DNA of 10,540 nt from JACQNR01 sp049515175 (GTDB lineage Bacteria > Acidobacteriota > Terriglobia > UBA7540), in contig JBEKUI010000167.1 of the NCBI GenBank assembly GCA_049515175.1, forward strand, positions 1-10,540. Reading direction: 5' to 3'. Position numbers and translations under genes: made by a program. The notes under the pieces were generated by a model, which was given only the letters and a program-made list of their open reading frames with translations, ran no database searches and was not told the DNA's origin. Shown here piece after piece: positions 1 to 6,705 of the stretch (position 1 is its first letter; every line of letters starts with the position of its first letter).

Positions 1-363
1 TTGGGGCGGTCGCGCCCGGACGTCAGCGCTGCCACACTTCGCCTGATGCAAGCCTATGATTGGCCCGGAAACATTCGCGAGCTGGAAAACGTGATTAAGA
101 AACTGGTGGCGCTGGGCGACGAGTCCGCGGCCGTGGCGGACTTGCGTGCTGAAACCTCGGGGCACGGCATGACCACGGAGAGGATTTCCCTGAAAGAGAC
201 CGCGCGCGCAGCCTCGCGCCAGGCCGAGCGCGAGTTGATCCAAAGGGTTCTGAACCGGGTTCGCTGGAATCGCAAGCGCGCGGCGCAGGAACTCCAGATC
301 AGTTATAAGGCGCTTCTCTACAAGCTAAAGCAGACGGGACTGGATGGGTCCCATGCTTCCTAG
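1..363 (+). CDS. sigma-54-dependent transcriptional activator, C-terminal fragment
   Basis: This is the tail of an NtrC-family activator; its beginning lies before the window, so the TTG at base 1 should not be read as a start. Visible residues 21-30 (WPGNIRELEN) are the conserved end of the sigma-54 AAA+ domain. After a linker of about 45 residues, residues 75-116 form a Fis-type helix-turn-helix (core NRKRAAQELQISYKALLYKL), the usual DNA-binding domain of these proteins. Proteins of this family bind upstream enhancers and use ATP to open promoters held by RNA polymerase-sigma-54. The next gene starts 18 bases after the stop on the same strand, so it plausibly controls, and may be co-transcribed with, the polysaccharide genes. 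PEP-CTERM/EPS loci often carry such a regulator (PrsR type). The receiver or sensor domain cannot be seen, so that subtype is inferred. The family call is secure. Confidence 0.93.
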   Translation: MGRSRPDVSAATLRLMQAYDWPGNIRELENVIKKLVALGDESAAVADLRAETSGHGMTTERISLKETARAASRQAERELIQRVLNRVRWNRKRAAQELQISYKALLYKLKQTGLDGSHAS

Positions 364-367
364 ATGC

Positions 368-378
368 GGGAGGGAGAG
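368..378 (+). promoter_or_regulatory. ribosome binding site that decides the export-protein start
   Basis: The purine run GGGAGGGAGAG lies just before the ATG at 382. It falls inside the extra codons that would be read if the in-frame ATG at 364 were used. Choosing 382 also makes the protein begin with a clean signal peptide (MKRLLRLGLVLLL). Confidence 0.7.
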
Positions 379-381
379 TCC

Positions 382-1011
382 ATGAAGAGATTGTTGCGTC
401 TCGGATTAGTGCTGTTGCTGATCTTCGCGGGCGAAACGGCTCTGAGAGCACAGGCCACCGGCGAGAAGTCACCCAAGCCCGCCGCGACCCCAGGAGCGCA
501 GGCAGCAGCGGCCATGGCCGCAGAGGATCCCAATTTCGTCATTGGCCAGAATGATGTGCTCGACATCAGCGTGTGGAAGGATCCGGATATTTCCCGCCGG
601 GTGCCGGTCCGCCCGGACGGAAAGATCTCGCTGCCTCTGCTGAACGACATTCAGGCAGCCGGGCTCACCCCGATGCAATTGCAGACTCAAATAACTGAGA
701 AACTGAAGAAATTCCTTACCGAACCGCAGGTGACCGTCATCGTATCCGAGATCAACAGCCGGCGCATATACATCCTGGGTGAAGCCAATCGTCCGGGGGC
801 CTACCCTATGCTGCCCAACATGACCGTCTTGCAGGCGCTTTCCGGTGCCGGGGGATTCACTCAGTTCGCCAACTCCAGGAAGATTCGCGTCCTGCGCATG
901 GAAAATGGAAAGCAGGCCTCATATAACTTCAACTACAAGGAAGTCATCCTGGGCAAGAACATTGATCAAAATATTGTGCTGAAACCGGGTGATTCAATCG
1001 TCGTTCCGTAG
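382..1011 (+). CDS. short periplasmic polysaccharide export protein (Wza/OPX family, PEP-CTERM/EPS-locus type)
   Basis: A 209-residue secreted protein that should form part of the periplasmic/outer-membrane conduit for exopolysaccharide. Residues 1-24 are a Sec signal peptide with a likely cleavage site after AQA; there is no lipobox cysteine, unlike Wza. Residues about 54-125 are the polysaccharide export domain, with the family pattern IGQNDVLDISVW followed by VRPDGKISLPL and AAGLTP. Residues about 127-185 are a single SLBB domain (RRIYILGEANRPGAYPM). The chain stops right after the final beta segment (KPGDSIVVP), without the amphipathic C-terminal helix that spans the outer membrane in Wza (about 380 residues). 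It therefore probably needs a separate outer-membrane partner, and the barrel encoded 12 bases downstream is the obvious candidate. The ATG at 364 would add six residues but is less likely, because the best ribosome binding site lies after it. Confidence 0.93.
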   Translation: MKRLLRLGLVLLLIFAGETALRAQATGEKSPKPAATPGAQAAAAMAAEDPNFVIGQNDVLDISVWKDPDISRRVPVRPDGKISLPLLNDIQAAGLTPMQLQTQITEKLKKFLTEPQVTVIVSEINSRRIYILGEANRPGAYPMLPNMTVLQALSGAGGFTQFANSRKIRVLRMENGKQASYNFNYKEVILGKNIDQNIVLKPGDSIVVP

Positions 1012-1023
1012 GGGTGCTACGCG

Positions 1024-2442
1024 ATGAAAACAACCGTTCGCTTGTGCGTGTTGATGATGGGATGGGCGCTCTTGGGCCCTGCAAGCTGGGGGCAGCAGGC
1101 CAGCAGCACGCAGCAGCCTGCCGGGCAGCCGTCCATGGAACAATCCCCGGAGGCCCCGGCGGATCAATCTGCCGCCGGCCCCGTAGCTGATACGCGGCCG
1201 CTGGGAGGTGCCGAAGAACGCACCGCCGGCTCACGGAGCGGCGCGCGTAACTACATCGTCCCCAGTCTGCAGCTCTACGAGTATGCAGACTCCAACCGCC
1301 ACCTAGACTACACAAGTAACGCTCATTTCGTTTCTGCCACTTCCGTGGTGGGGCGACTGGCTCTGCAACACGTCAAGAGGACAAATACCTTTGCGCTGGA
1401 CTACATGGGCGGAGGTCAGTTCTACAATAACGACCCCAGCCTCAACGCTACCATGCATCAGATCGGGTTGTCGGAGACCGTCCAGGGGCGCCGGTGGGGC
1501 CTGATGCTGGGCGACCGCGGCACTTATCTTCCTGAACCCGCCTTTGGCTTCGGCGGATTCGGCTCGTTCGGCGGTTTGGGTTCCGGAATGGGCGGAGGTT
1601 TCGGGGCCGGCCTGGGAAACCTGAATCCTCTTTACTCTCCCAATCAAAGCATCCTCTCCGGGCGTGGATATCGGATTGCCAACTCCGCCATCGGACAGCT
1701 GACTTACTCGGCCAGTGCCCGGTCACAATTCATGGTGACGGCTTCGTATGGCCTGCTGCGGTTTGAGGACGCCGCATTAATTGATAGCGATAACCGCGTC
1801 TTTGCGGCGGGTTACAACCGCATGATGACTCGGCACGACACGCTGGGAGTCCTTTACGGTGTCAGTATGTTCCATTTCCGAGGTTCGGGCTTCGGGTTCA
1901 ATAGCCACTTTATCCAACTGACTTACGGCCGGCAAATTGCCGGCCGACTCTCGCTGGACCTGGCAGCGGGACCTCAGATCAGCACTTTCAAGAGCCAACT
2001 TTCAGGATCAGGCCAGAGTTACTACTGGAACGGTCACGCCTCGCTGCGTTACCGATGGACGCGCTCCGACATGGGCCTTTCCTATTCAAGGTATTCCACG
2101 GCGGGCTCCGGCTTGTTCTATGGGGCGGAAACGGACCGGTTGGATCTTTCGTTTGACCGCCGACTCACACGCTCCTGGTCCGGGTCAATCAATCCGGGAT
2201 ACTCGCACAATACTCGATTGAGCCAGGGGACAGCGACCGGTACCAAGGGAAGCTACGATGCCTTATACCTTGGCGCAGGAATCCGCCGCAGTCTGGGCCG
2301 ATACGCTGACATCAATCTCAACTACAGCCTGCAGCAACAGCGTGTTGGTTCAGGAGTCAATCAGGCCAATGGGACCTCGCTGGTTCGTCACGTGTTCAGT
2401 CTCGGTCTGAATTTTCATCCCCGCCAGATCCCCCTCGACTAA
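1024..2442 (+). CDS. predicted outer-membrane beta-barrel protein of the EPS locus
   Basis: A 472-residue protein with a signal peptide (residues 1-23, hydrophobic core VRLCVLMMGWALLG). A Gln/Ala/Pro-rich, probably disordered stretch follows to about residue 72. The rest is alternating polar/aromatic beta-strand-like sequence with many Tyr, Ser, Gly and Asn residues, for example YIVPSLQLYEYAD, FALDYMGGGQFY and ADINLNYSLQQQ. The last strand-like segment (HVFSLGLNF) ends about eight residues before the C terminus. Residues about 174-200 are a Gly/Phe-rich loop. EPS/PEP-CTERM loci commonly encode an uncharacterised barrel next to the export protein, and in Myxococcus xanthus such barrels act as outer-membrane polysaccharide pores for short OPX proteins. 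A pore role here is inference. AGGGG at 1010-1014 is a fair ribosome binding site. I see no enzymatic motif. The barrel fold is fairly sure; the exact family is not. Confidence 0.8.
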   Translation: MKTTVRLCVLMMGWALLGPASWGQQASSTQQPAGQPSMEQSPEAPADQSAAGPVADTRPLGGAEERTAGSRSGARNYIVPSLQLYEYADSNRHLDYTSNAHFVSATSVVGRLALQHVKRTNTFALDYMGGGQFYNNDPSLNATMHQIGLSETVQGRRWGLMLGDRGTYLPEPAFGFGGFGSFGGLGSGMGGGFGAGLGNLNPLYSPNQSILSGRGYRIANSAIGQLTYSASARSQFMVTASYGLLRFEDAALIDSDNRVFAAGYNRMMTRHDTLGVLYGVSMFHFRGSGFGFNSHFIQLTYGRQIAGRLSLDLAAGPQISTFKSQLSGSGQSYYWNGHASLRYRWTRSDMGLSYSRYSTAGSGLFYGAETDRLDLSFDRRLTRSWSGSINPGYSHNTRLSQGTATGTKGSYDALYLGAGIRRSLGRYADINLNYSLQQQRVGSGVNQANGTSLVRHVFSLGLNFHPRQIPLD

Positions 2443-2477
2443 CTCCCGGTTAAGGGAAGTCAGGGTTCACTCATGGT

Positions 2478-2487
2478 GGGAGGAGGA
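2478..2487 (+). promoter_or_regulatory. strong ribosome binding site for the chain-length determinant
   Basis: GGGAGGAGGA sits just before the ATG at 2492, inside the longest gap between genes in the window (2443-2491). The rest of that gap shows no convincing -35/-10 or -24/-12 promoter and no terminator. Confidence 0.75.
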
Positions 2488-2491
2488 TTAG

Positions 2492-4042
2492 ATGCTCGGG
2501 CATCGCGAATTGAGCTTCGATGATTACATGGCGATCGTCAGACGGCGCAAGTGGATTCTGCTGCTCCCAGCAGTGCTGGGCGCTATCCTCGCCTATTCCG
2601 TGTCGCTTTTTCTCCATGATGTTTACACCTCCAAGACACTGGTGCTGGTGGAGCAGCAGAAAGTCCCCGACAGCGTGGTCAAGCCCGTCGACTCGGAAGA
2701 GCTGGTGGCACGGCTGGCGACCATGGAGGAACAGATCCTGAGCCGGACACGCCTGCAGCCGATCATTGAGAAATTCGGTTTGTACAAGGACGAACCCGGC
2801 AAGCCGCACATGGAGGATCTCGTCGAGCGCCTCCGCAAATCGATAGAAATCACCCCCATCAAGGCCATGCCGGGAACCACCCACGGCGGTGACCTCCCGG
2901 GCTTTACCATCAGCTTCAGCGGCAGCACTGCCCAGCAGGCGCAGCAGATTTGCTCCGAGATTACCTCCATGTTCATCGACGCGAACTTGCGCGCGCGGGA
3001 GCAACGAGCGGAGGGCACCACGGAGTTCCTCTCCAACCAGCTTGCGGAGGCCAAAAACAAGATGGACGAAAGAGATGCGAAATTGGCCGCCTTCAAGAGC
3101 CGCTACTTCGGTTCGCTTCCCGGCCAGGAGCAATCCAGTATCAGCATCCTTTCCGGGCTGAACACTCAGTTGGAGGCAGCCACACAAGCGTTGAGCCGCG
3201 CCCAGCAGGATAAAGCCTATGGCGAATCCTTACTGTCGCAGCAACGGGCGGCGCTGGAGAACTCCTCGCCGGGCTCGGCGCCTGGCCCTTCCCAAGTCAA
3301 CCAGTTGGAGGTTCAGCTTGCGACCATGCAAAACCAACTGGTGCTTGAGCGGGCGCGGTACACCGACGACCACCCCGATATCATCAAACTGAAGAACGAC
3401 ATCGAAGAAGTAAAGCGAAAGCTGGATGCGACCCATGCTCAGCCGACCGAGAAAGCCATGGCGGAAGAGAACCAGCCCGCAACGGTCCGCGAGACGCCGC
3501 AAATTCAGCAATTGCGATCTCAGATCCATCAGCTGGACCAAGTAATTCAGGGGAAAACCCGGGACCAGGCCCGGCTACAGCAGCAGATTGGCCTCTATCA
3601 GTCGCGTCTTTCTCTTAGCCCGAACGTGGAGCAGCAGTTTAAGGAATTGACGCGCGATTATACGACGGCATTGGAGTTTTACAACGATCTGCTGATCAAA
3701 GAGAGTCAGTCGAAGATGGCCACAAACCTCGAACGCCGACAGCAGGGCGAGCAGTTTCGAATTATGGATTCTGCCAACCTGCCCGAGAGCCCCTCGTTCC
3801 CCAACCGACCGCTCTTTGCCGGGGGCGGTCTCGGCCTTGGCCTTGCCCTGGGACTGGGCATCGCGCTGCTGCTCGAGATGAAGGACAAATCACTGCGAAC
3901 TGAAGGGGATATCAAGTTTTACCTCCAGACTCCCACTCTGGCGCTCATCCCGTTGATCGGAGAACTGGGGCAGGGCAAGAACGGTTTCTGGAGGCGTATC
4001 CGAAAGAAACCGGCGCAACCTGGAGTTAGCGCTCGGGCCTAG
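2492..4042 (+). CDS. polysaccharide chain-length determinant (Wzz/GNVR family, PEP-CTERM/EPS-locus type)
   Basis: A 516-residue inner-membrane co-polymerase expected to set polymer length and couple polymerisation to export. Residues 1-19 (LSFDDYMAIVRRRK) and a first membrane helix at about 20-42 form the Wzz N-terminus. A large periplasmic part follows, with extended coiled coil from about 175 to 400 (repeated Gln/Glu/Arg/Lys/Leu heptads). The GNVR-type region lies at about 370-430. Residues 431-440 (PESPSFPNRP) are the conserved Pro-rich segment before the second helix (about 441-461, Gly/Leu-rich). The remaining 55 residues are cytoplasmic and contain LRTEGDIKFYLQTPTLALIP, which resembles the junction to a kinase domain in Wzc-like fusions. 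No kinase domain is attached; a separate kinase is encoded at 7653-8582. This split organisation is normal in these loci. The next gene follows after 11 bases. Confidence 0.93.
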   Translation: MLGHRELSFDDYMAIVRRRKWILLLPAVLGAILAYSVSLFLHDVYTSKTLVLVEQQKVPDSVVKPVDSEELVARLATMEEQILSRTRLQPIIEKFGLYKDEPGKPHMEDLVERLRKSIEITPIKAMPGTTHGGDLPGFTISFSGSTAQQAQQICSEITSMFIDANLRAREQRAEGTTEFLSNQLAEAKNKMDERDAKLAAFKSRYFGSLPGQEQSSISILSGLNTQLEAATQALSRAQQDKAYGESLLSQQRAALENSSPGSAPGPSQVNQLEVQLATMQNQLVLERARYTDDHPDIIKLKNDIEEVKRKLDATHAQPTEKAMAEENQPATVRETPQIQQLRSQIHQLDQVIQGKTRDQARLQQQIGLYQSRLSLSPNVEQQFKELTRDYTTALEFYNDLLIKESQSKMATNLERRQQGEQFRIMDSANLPESPSFPNRPLFAGGGLGLGLALGLGIALLLEMKDKSLRTEGDIKFYLQTPTLALIPLIGELGQGKNGFWRRIRKKPAQPGVSARA

Positions 4043-4053
4043 AGATCTTGTCG

Positions 4054-6672
4054 ATGTATAAGCAGTTTTTTGGTCTCAAAGACAACCCGTTCAACGTCAC
4101 GCCCGATCCGCGGTTTCTCTACGTGACGCCGTACACCGAGGAGGCGCTGGCGTGCCTCCGTCACTGCATCGAGGCGCGCAAAGGGTTCGTGATGCTGAGT
4201 GGAGATGTGGGAACGGGGAAAACCACGCTTCTGAATAAGCTGCTCGAATGGCTGCGCCAGGAGCAGATTGCGTCGGCATTCGTCTTCAACCCGAGGCTGA
4301 ACCCTTTTCAGTTCCTCGATTATGCCCTATCGGACTTTGGAGTCAGCTGCGCCTCACGTTTGAAAAGCACCATCCTGGCGGAACTGAATCAATGGTTGCT
4401 GGAACGCTACCAGGCCGGAAGCACCGCGGTCCTGATCGTGGACGAAGCACAAGATGCCTCGCCCGAGTTGCTCGAGGAAATTCGACTCCTGACCAATCTG
4501 GAGATACCTTCGGGCAAGCTTCTACAGATCGTACTTTCGGGGCAACAAGAGCTGGAAATGAAGTTGCGCCTGCCGGAGTTTCGTCAATTGCGGCAGCGCA
4601 TCAGCTTGCGCTGCAAGACCTATCCCCTGACGCTCGAGGAGACCCGCGAGTACGTGGCCGCACGCCTGAAGATCGCGGGGAGCGATAACCGACAGATTTT
4701 TACGCCTGCCGCGCTCGACGCTTTGCACTTCTATTCTGAAGGGATTCCGCGGGTAATCAACATCTTGTGTGAAGACTCGTTGATCGACGCGTTCGCCGAT
4801 CACAAGCCGCTCGTGTCGAAGGAAATTGTGGATGCCATGGCACACGAGCTTGAGCTGGACATCTATCCCCCGACCGCGCCGCCGTCCCTGGAGCCCCAGG
4901 CGCCTCGCGCGCCACGACCGGTCCGCGTGATGCCCCAGAGCGAAGCTCCCGATACGCTGGAAGCTCCTGTCGCGCCTCCCGTGGTGGCAGTCCCGGCAGT
5001 CTCTCCGAAAGCCCCGGCCCCGCAAGTATCAGCGCCTCGGAGCACACGGCCGCCGGCGCTTCCGAAGAAAGACGTCGGCCGCCCACCAGTCGCGGCGAGT
5101 GCTGGCACGGAGGAGCCCGGAGCCGCAGCGAAGCCGGCGGTGTACGTTGCACTGGATCCGCCAGCTCCGCTTCCTGCGCCTATAGTGTTGCCGCCGAAGC
5201 CCACCACGCCACCGGTAGAGAGTGCGGCATCGGACGAGGAGATCGTCCAAACCCTGAAGGCCATGCCTGCGCCCGTCAGGCCGCAGCCGGCGCGTCCCTC
5301 CGTGAAACCTTCCCCACCTCCCGCCCGGCAGTTCGCGATTGCGCCTCCTCTCAAGAGCAAAGGAAATGTGCGCCAAACACTGATACTGGGAGCGGCAGTC
5401 GCTTTTTGCGTGGTGGCAGCAGTTGCCGGAACCCTAATTGTGCTGAACCGGTCGGCGCACACTCCGGCCGCTGCGCCGGTCTCGACTCAGCCCGCAACGC
5501 CGGTTGTCGAAACGAAGACCGACGTGGTTGCGCCCTCCCCGACAAACTCCGCCGTGGATTCCACAGCACCTCCGGCTCCAGCAATCCCTGTGGAGGCGCC
5601 TCAGGCCAAGGGAAGCACCACGCCGTCCGAGGCAACGGATTCAGAAGTACCTCGACGGCAGGTTCGGCTAGCCCGGCAGCGGATCGCACCTTCCAGGCCC
5701 GCAGTGGCTCGGCTCCGGGAGACGCCGGCGCCAGTGGCTGACGCTGCGGAAGAGCCCGCCGGGGAGACTCGGTTCGGCGGATTGGTGGTTACGGCCAACA
5801 TGGAAGGGGCGCGCGTCAGCGTGGATGGCCGCACCTCAGGAGGCGGGATGGCGCCGCAAGAGTTCTCCCAACTTCCCGTGGGAGTGCACAGGATCGTAAT
5901 TTCCAAACCGGGCTACGAGGACTCCGCGGGCCAGGTAGTGATTCAGGAGGGAAGGACCGCCTTATTCCGCGCTCAGCTGACCCGCGCCGGAGGTGAAATT
6001 AACATCCTCACCAATCCTCCGGGATTAAGCGGTTCGATTGACGGCGGGCCGTTCAGCTCGAGCCCTCTGCAGGCTCAGGTCAGCGTGGGCGCGCACACCT
6101 ATCGCATCAAGTCGCCCAATGGAACGATTTACGAAGGCTCTTTTGCAATGCGCAACGGAGCCATGATCACCCGCCGAGTGGATTTTTCTGCGCCAGCGGC
6201 CGCGGGGGATTCTCTCTTCGGCGGTCTGGTCGTTACGGCCAACGTTGAGGGGGCGCGCATCAGCGTGGATGGTCGCGGCTCGCCAGGCGGAACCGTGCCG
6301 CAAGAGTTTTCCCGGCTTCCCGTAGGAACGCACACGATCGTAGTTTCCAAGCCGGGCTATGAGGACTCCGCGGGCCAGGTAGTGATTCAGGAGGGCAAGA
6401 GCACGACCTTTCGCGCTCAACTGACCTCTGCCGGAGGTGAAATCAACATCCAGACCAATCCGGCGGGATTGAGCGTTTCGGTTGACGGCGGGCCGTTCAG
6501 CCCAAGCCCTCTGCAGGCCCAGGTCAGCGTGGGCGCGCACACCTATCGCATCAAGTTGCCCAACGGAAGGATCTACGAAGGCTCTTTTCAGATGCGCAAC
6601 GGAGCCATCATCTCCCGCCGAATTGATTTTTCTGCGGGTGACTGGCTGGCGCCCGCCGGGCCGCAGCGGTGA
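4054..6672 (+). CDS. ExeA-like AAA+ ATPase fused through a membrane helix to four periplasmic PEGA-like modules
   Basis: An 872-residue fusion. Residues 1-275 are an ExeA/GspA-like secretion ATPase of the EPS/PEP-CTERM-locus subfamily: FGLKDNPFNVTPDPRFLY at the N-terminus, Walker A GDVGTGKT at 50-57, Walker B VLIVDEAQ with D130/E131, then LLTNLE, the SGQ-E-L segment and QLRQRI. Residues about 276-441 are a Pro/Ala/Val-rich linker. Residues about 443-464 are one hydrophobic helix (LILGAAVAFCVVAAVAGTLI), followed by a second Pro/Ala/Thr-rich spacer to about 573. Residues 574-713 and 722-861 are tandem copies of a 140-residue unit, each a PEGA domain plus a second PEGA-like half. The ATPase should be cytoplasmic and the PEGA part periplasmic. 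In ExeA a peptidoglycan-binding domain occupies the equivalent place, so a cell-wall or complex-assembly role is inferred. ATG 4054 is preferred over TTG 4048 because the paralogue starts with the same MYK residues. The ribosome binding site is weak (AGAG, 4041-4044), so coupling to the gene 11 bases upstream is likely. Confidence 0.9.
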   Translation: MYKQFFGLKDNPFNVTPDPRFLYVTPYTEEALACLRHCIEARKGFVMLSGDVGTGKTTLLNKLLEWLRQEQIASAFVFNPRLNPFQFLDYALSDFGVSCASRLKSTILAELNQWLLERYQAGSTAVLIVDEAQDASPELLEEIRLLTNLEIPSGKLLQIVLSGQQELEMKLRLPEFRQLRQRISLRCKTYPLTLEETREYVAARLKIAGSDNRQIFTPAALDALHFYSEGIPRVINILCEDSLIDAFADHKPLVSKEIVDAMAHELELDIYPPTAPPSLEPQAPRAPRPVRVMPQSEAPDTLEAPVAPPVVAVPAVSPKAPAPQVSAPRSTRPPALPKKDVGRPPVAASAGTEEPGAAAKPAVYVALDPPAPLPAPIVLPPKPTTPPVESAASDEEIVQTLKAMPAPVRPQPARPSVKPSPPPARQFAIAPPLKSKGNVRQTLILGAAVAFCVVAAVAGTLIVLNRSAHTPAAAPVSTQPATPVVETKTDVVAPSPTNSAVDSTAPPAPAIPVEAPQAKGSTTPSEATDSEVPRRQVRLARQRIAPSRPAVARLRETPAPVADAAEEPAGETRFGGLVVTANMEGARVSVDGRTSGGGMAPQEFSQLPVGVHRIVISKPGYEDSAGQVVIQEGRTALFRAQLTRAGGEINILTNPPGLSGSIDGGPFSSSPLQAQVSVGAHTYRIKSPNGTIYEGSFAMRNGAMITRRVDFSAPAAAGDSLFGGLVVTANVEGARISVDGRGSPGGTVPQEFSRLPVGTHTIVVSKPGYEDSAGQVVIQEGKSTTFRAQLTSAGGEINIQTNPAGLSVSVDGGPFSPSPLQAQVSVGAHTYRIKLPNGRIYEGSFQMRNGAIISRRIDFSAGDWLAPAGPQR
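5773..6192 (+). repeat. tandem PEGA-pair repeat, copy 1
   Basis: This encodes residues 574-713 of the long ATPase. The first half is a PEGA domain (GGLVVTANMEGARVSVDG, then LPVGVHRIVISKPGYE). The second half starts at base 5992 (GEINILTNPPGL, then SIDGGPF, SPLQAQVSVGAHTYRI) and is a diverged PEGA-like module. It matches copy 2 at an offset of exactly 444 bases, with eight intervening codons (6193-6216). Confidence 0.9.
6217..6636 (+). repeat. tandem PEGA-pair repeat, copy 2
   Basis: This encodes residues 722-861 of the long ATPase and aligns with copy 1 without gaps. Several stretches are almost identical at base level, including the region encoding GYEDSAGQVVIQEG (about 5914-5952 and 6358-6396) and the one encoding QAQVSVGAHTYRIK. 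Synonymous sites are conserved too, so the duplication looks recent or is kept uniform by recombination. The ATPase ends 11 residues after this copy. Confidence 0.9.
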
Positions 6673-6685
6673 CCCTTGGGAGCTG

Positions 6686-6702
6686 AAGGAGTTTGAACTC
6701 TT
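6686..6702 (+). promoter_or_regulatory. ribosome binding site embedded in a small inverted repeat
   Basis: AAGGAG at 6686-6691 is the only good Shine-Dalgarno candidate for the ATG at 6706, but it lies 14 bases away, which is long. It overlaps the inverted repeat GAGTTTGAACTC (6689-6700), extendable by a G-T and an A-T pair to 6687-6702. If folded, the hairpin would cover most of the site. Its effect on translation is a guess. Confidence 0.35.
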
Positions 6703-6705
6703 AAG

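Noticed and set aside
364..381. ATG at 364 as the start of the export protein.
   Set aside because: The good ribosome binding site (368-378) lies after this ATG, and starting at 382 gives a standard signal peptide.
2443..2462. Short stem TCCC-GGTTAA-GGGA after the barrel gene, considered as a terminator.
   Set aside because: Only four base pairs and no following T-run; the next gene of the same operon begins 30 bases on.
2471..3187. A 238-codon minus-strand open frame opposite the start of the chain-length gene.
   Set aside because: It is antisense to a well-supported Wzz-type gene with a strong ribosome binding site; no independent motif seen.
4048..4053. TTG at 4048 as the start of the long ATPase.
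   Set aside because: The ATG two codons later gives MYKQFFGL, matching the start of the paralogue at 6706 exactly in register.
6649..6668. GC-rich self-complementary stretch (GCCC...GGGC) at the end of the long ATPase gene.
   Set aside because: Very short stem, no T-run, still within coding sequence; consistent with general GC richness.
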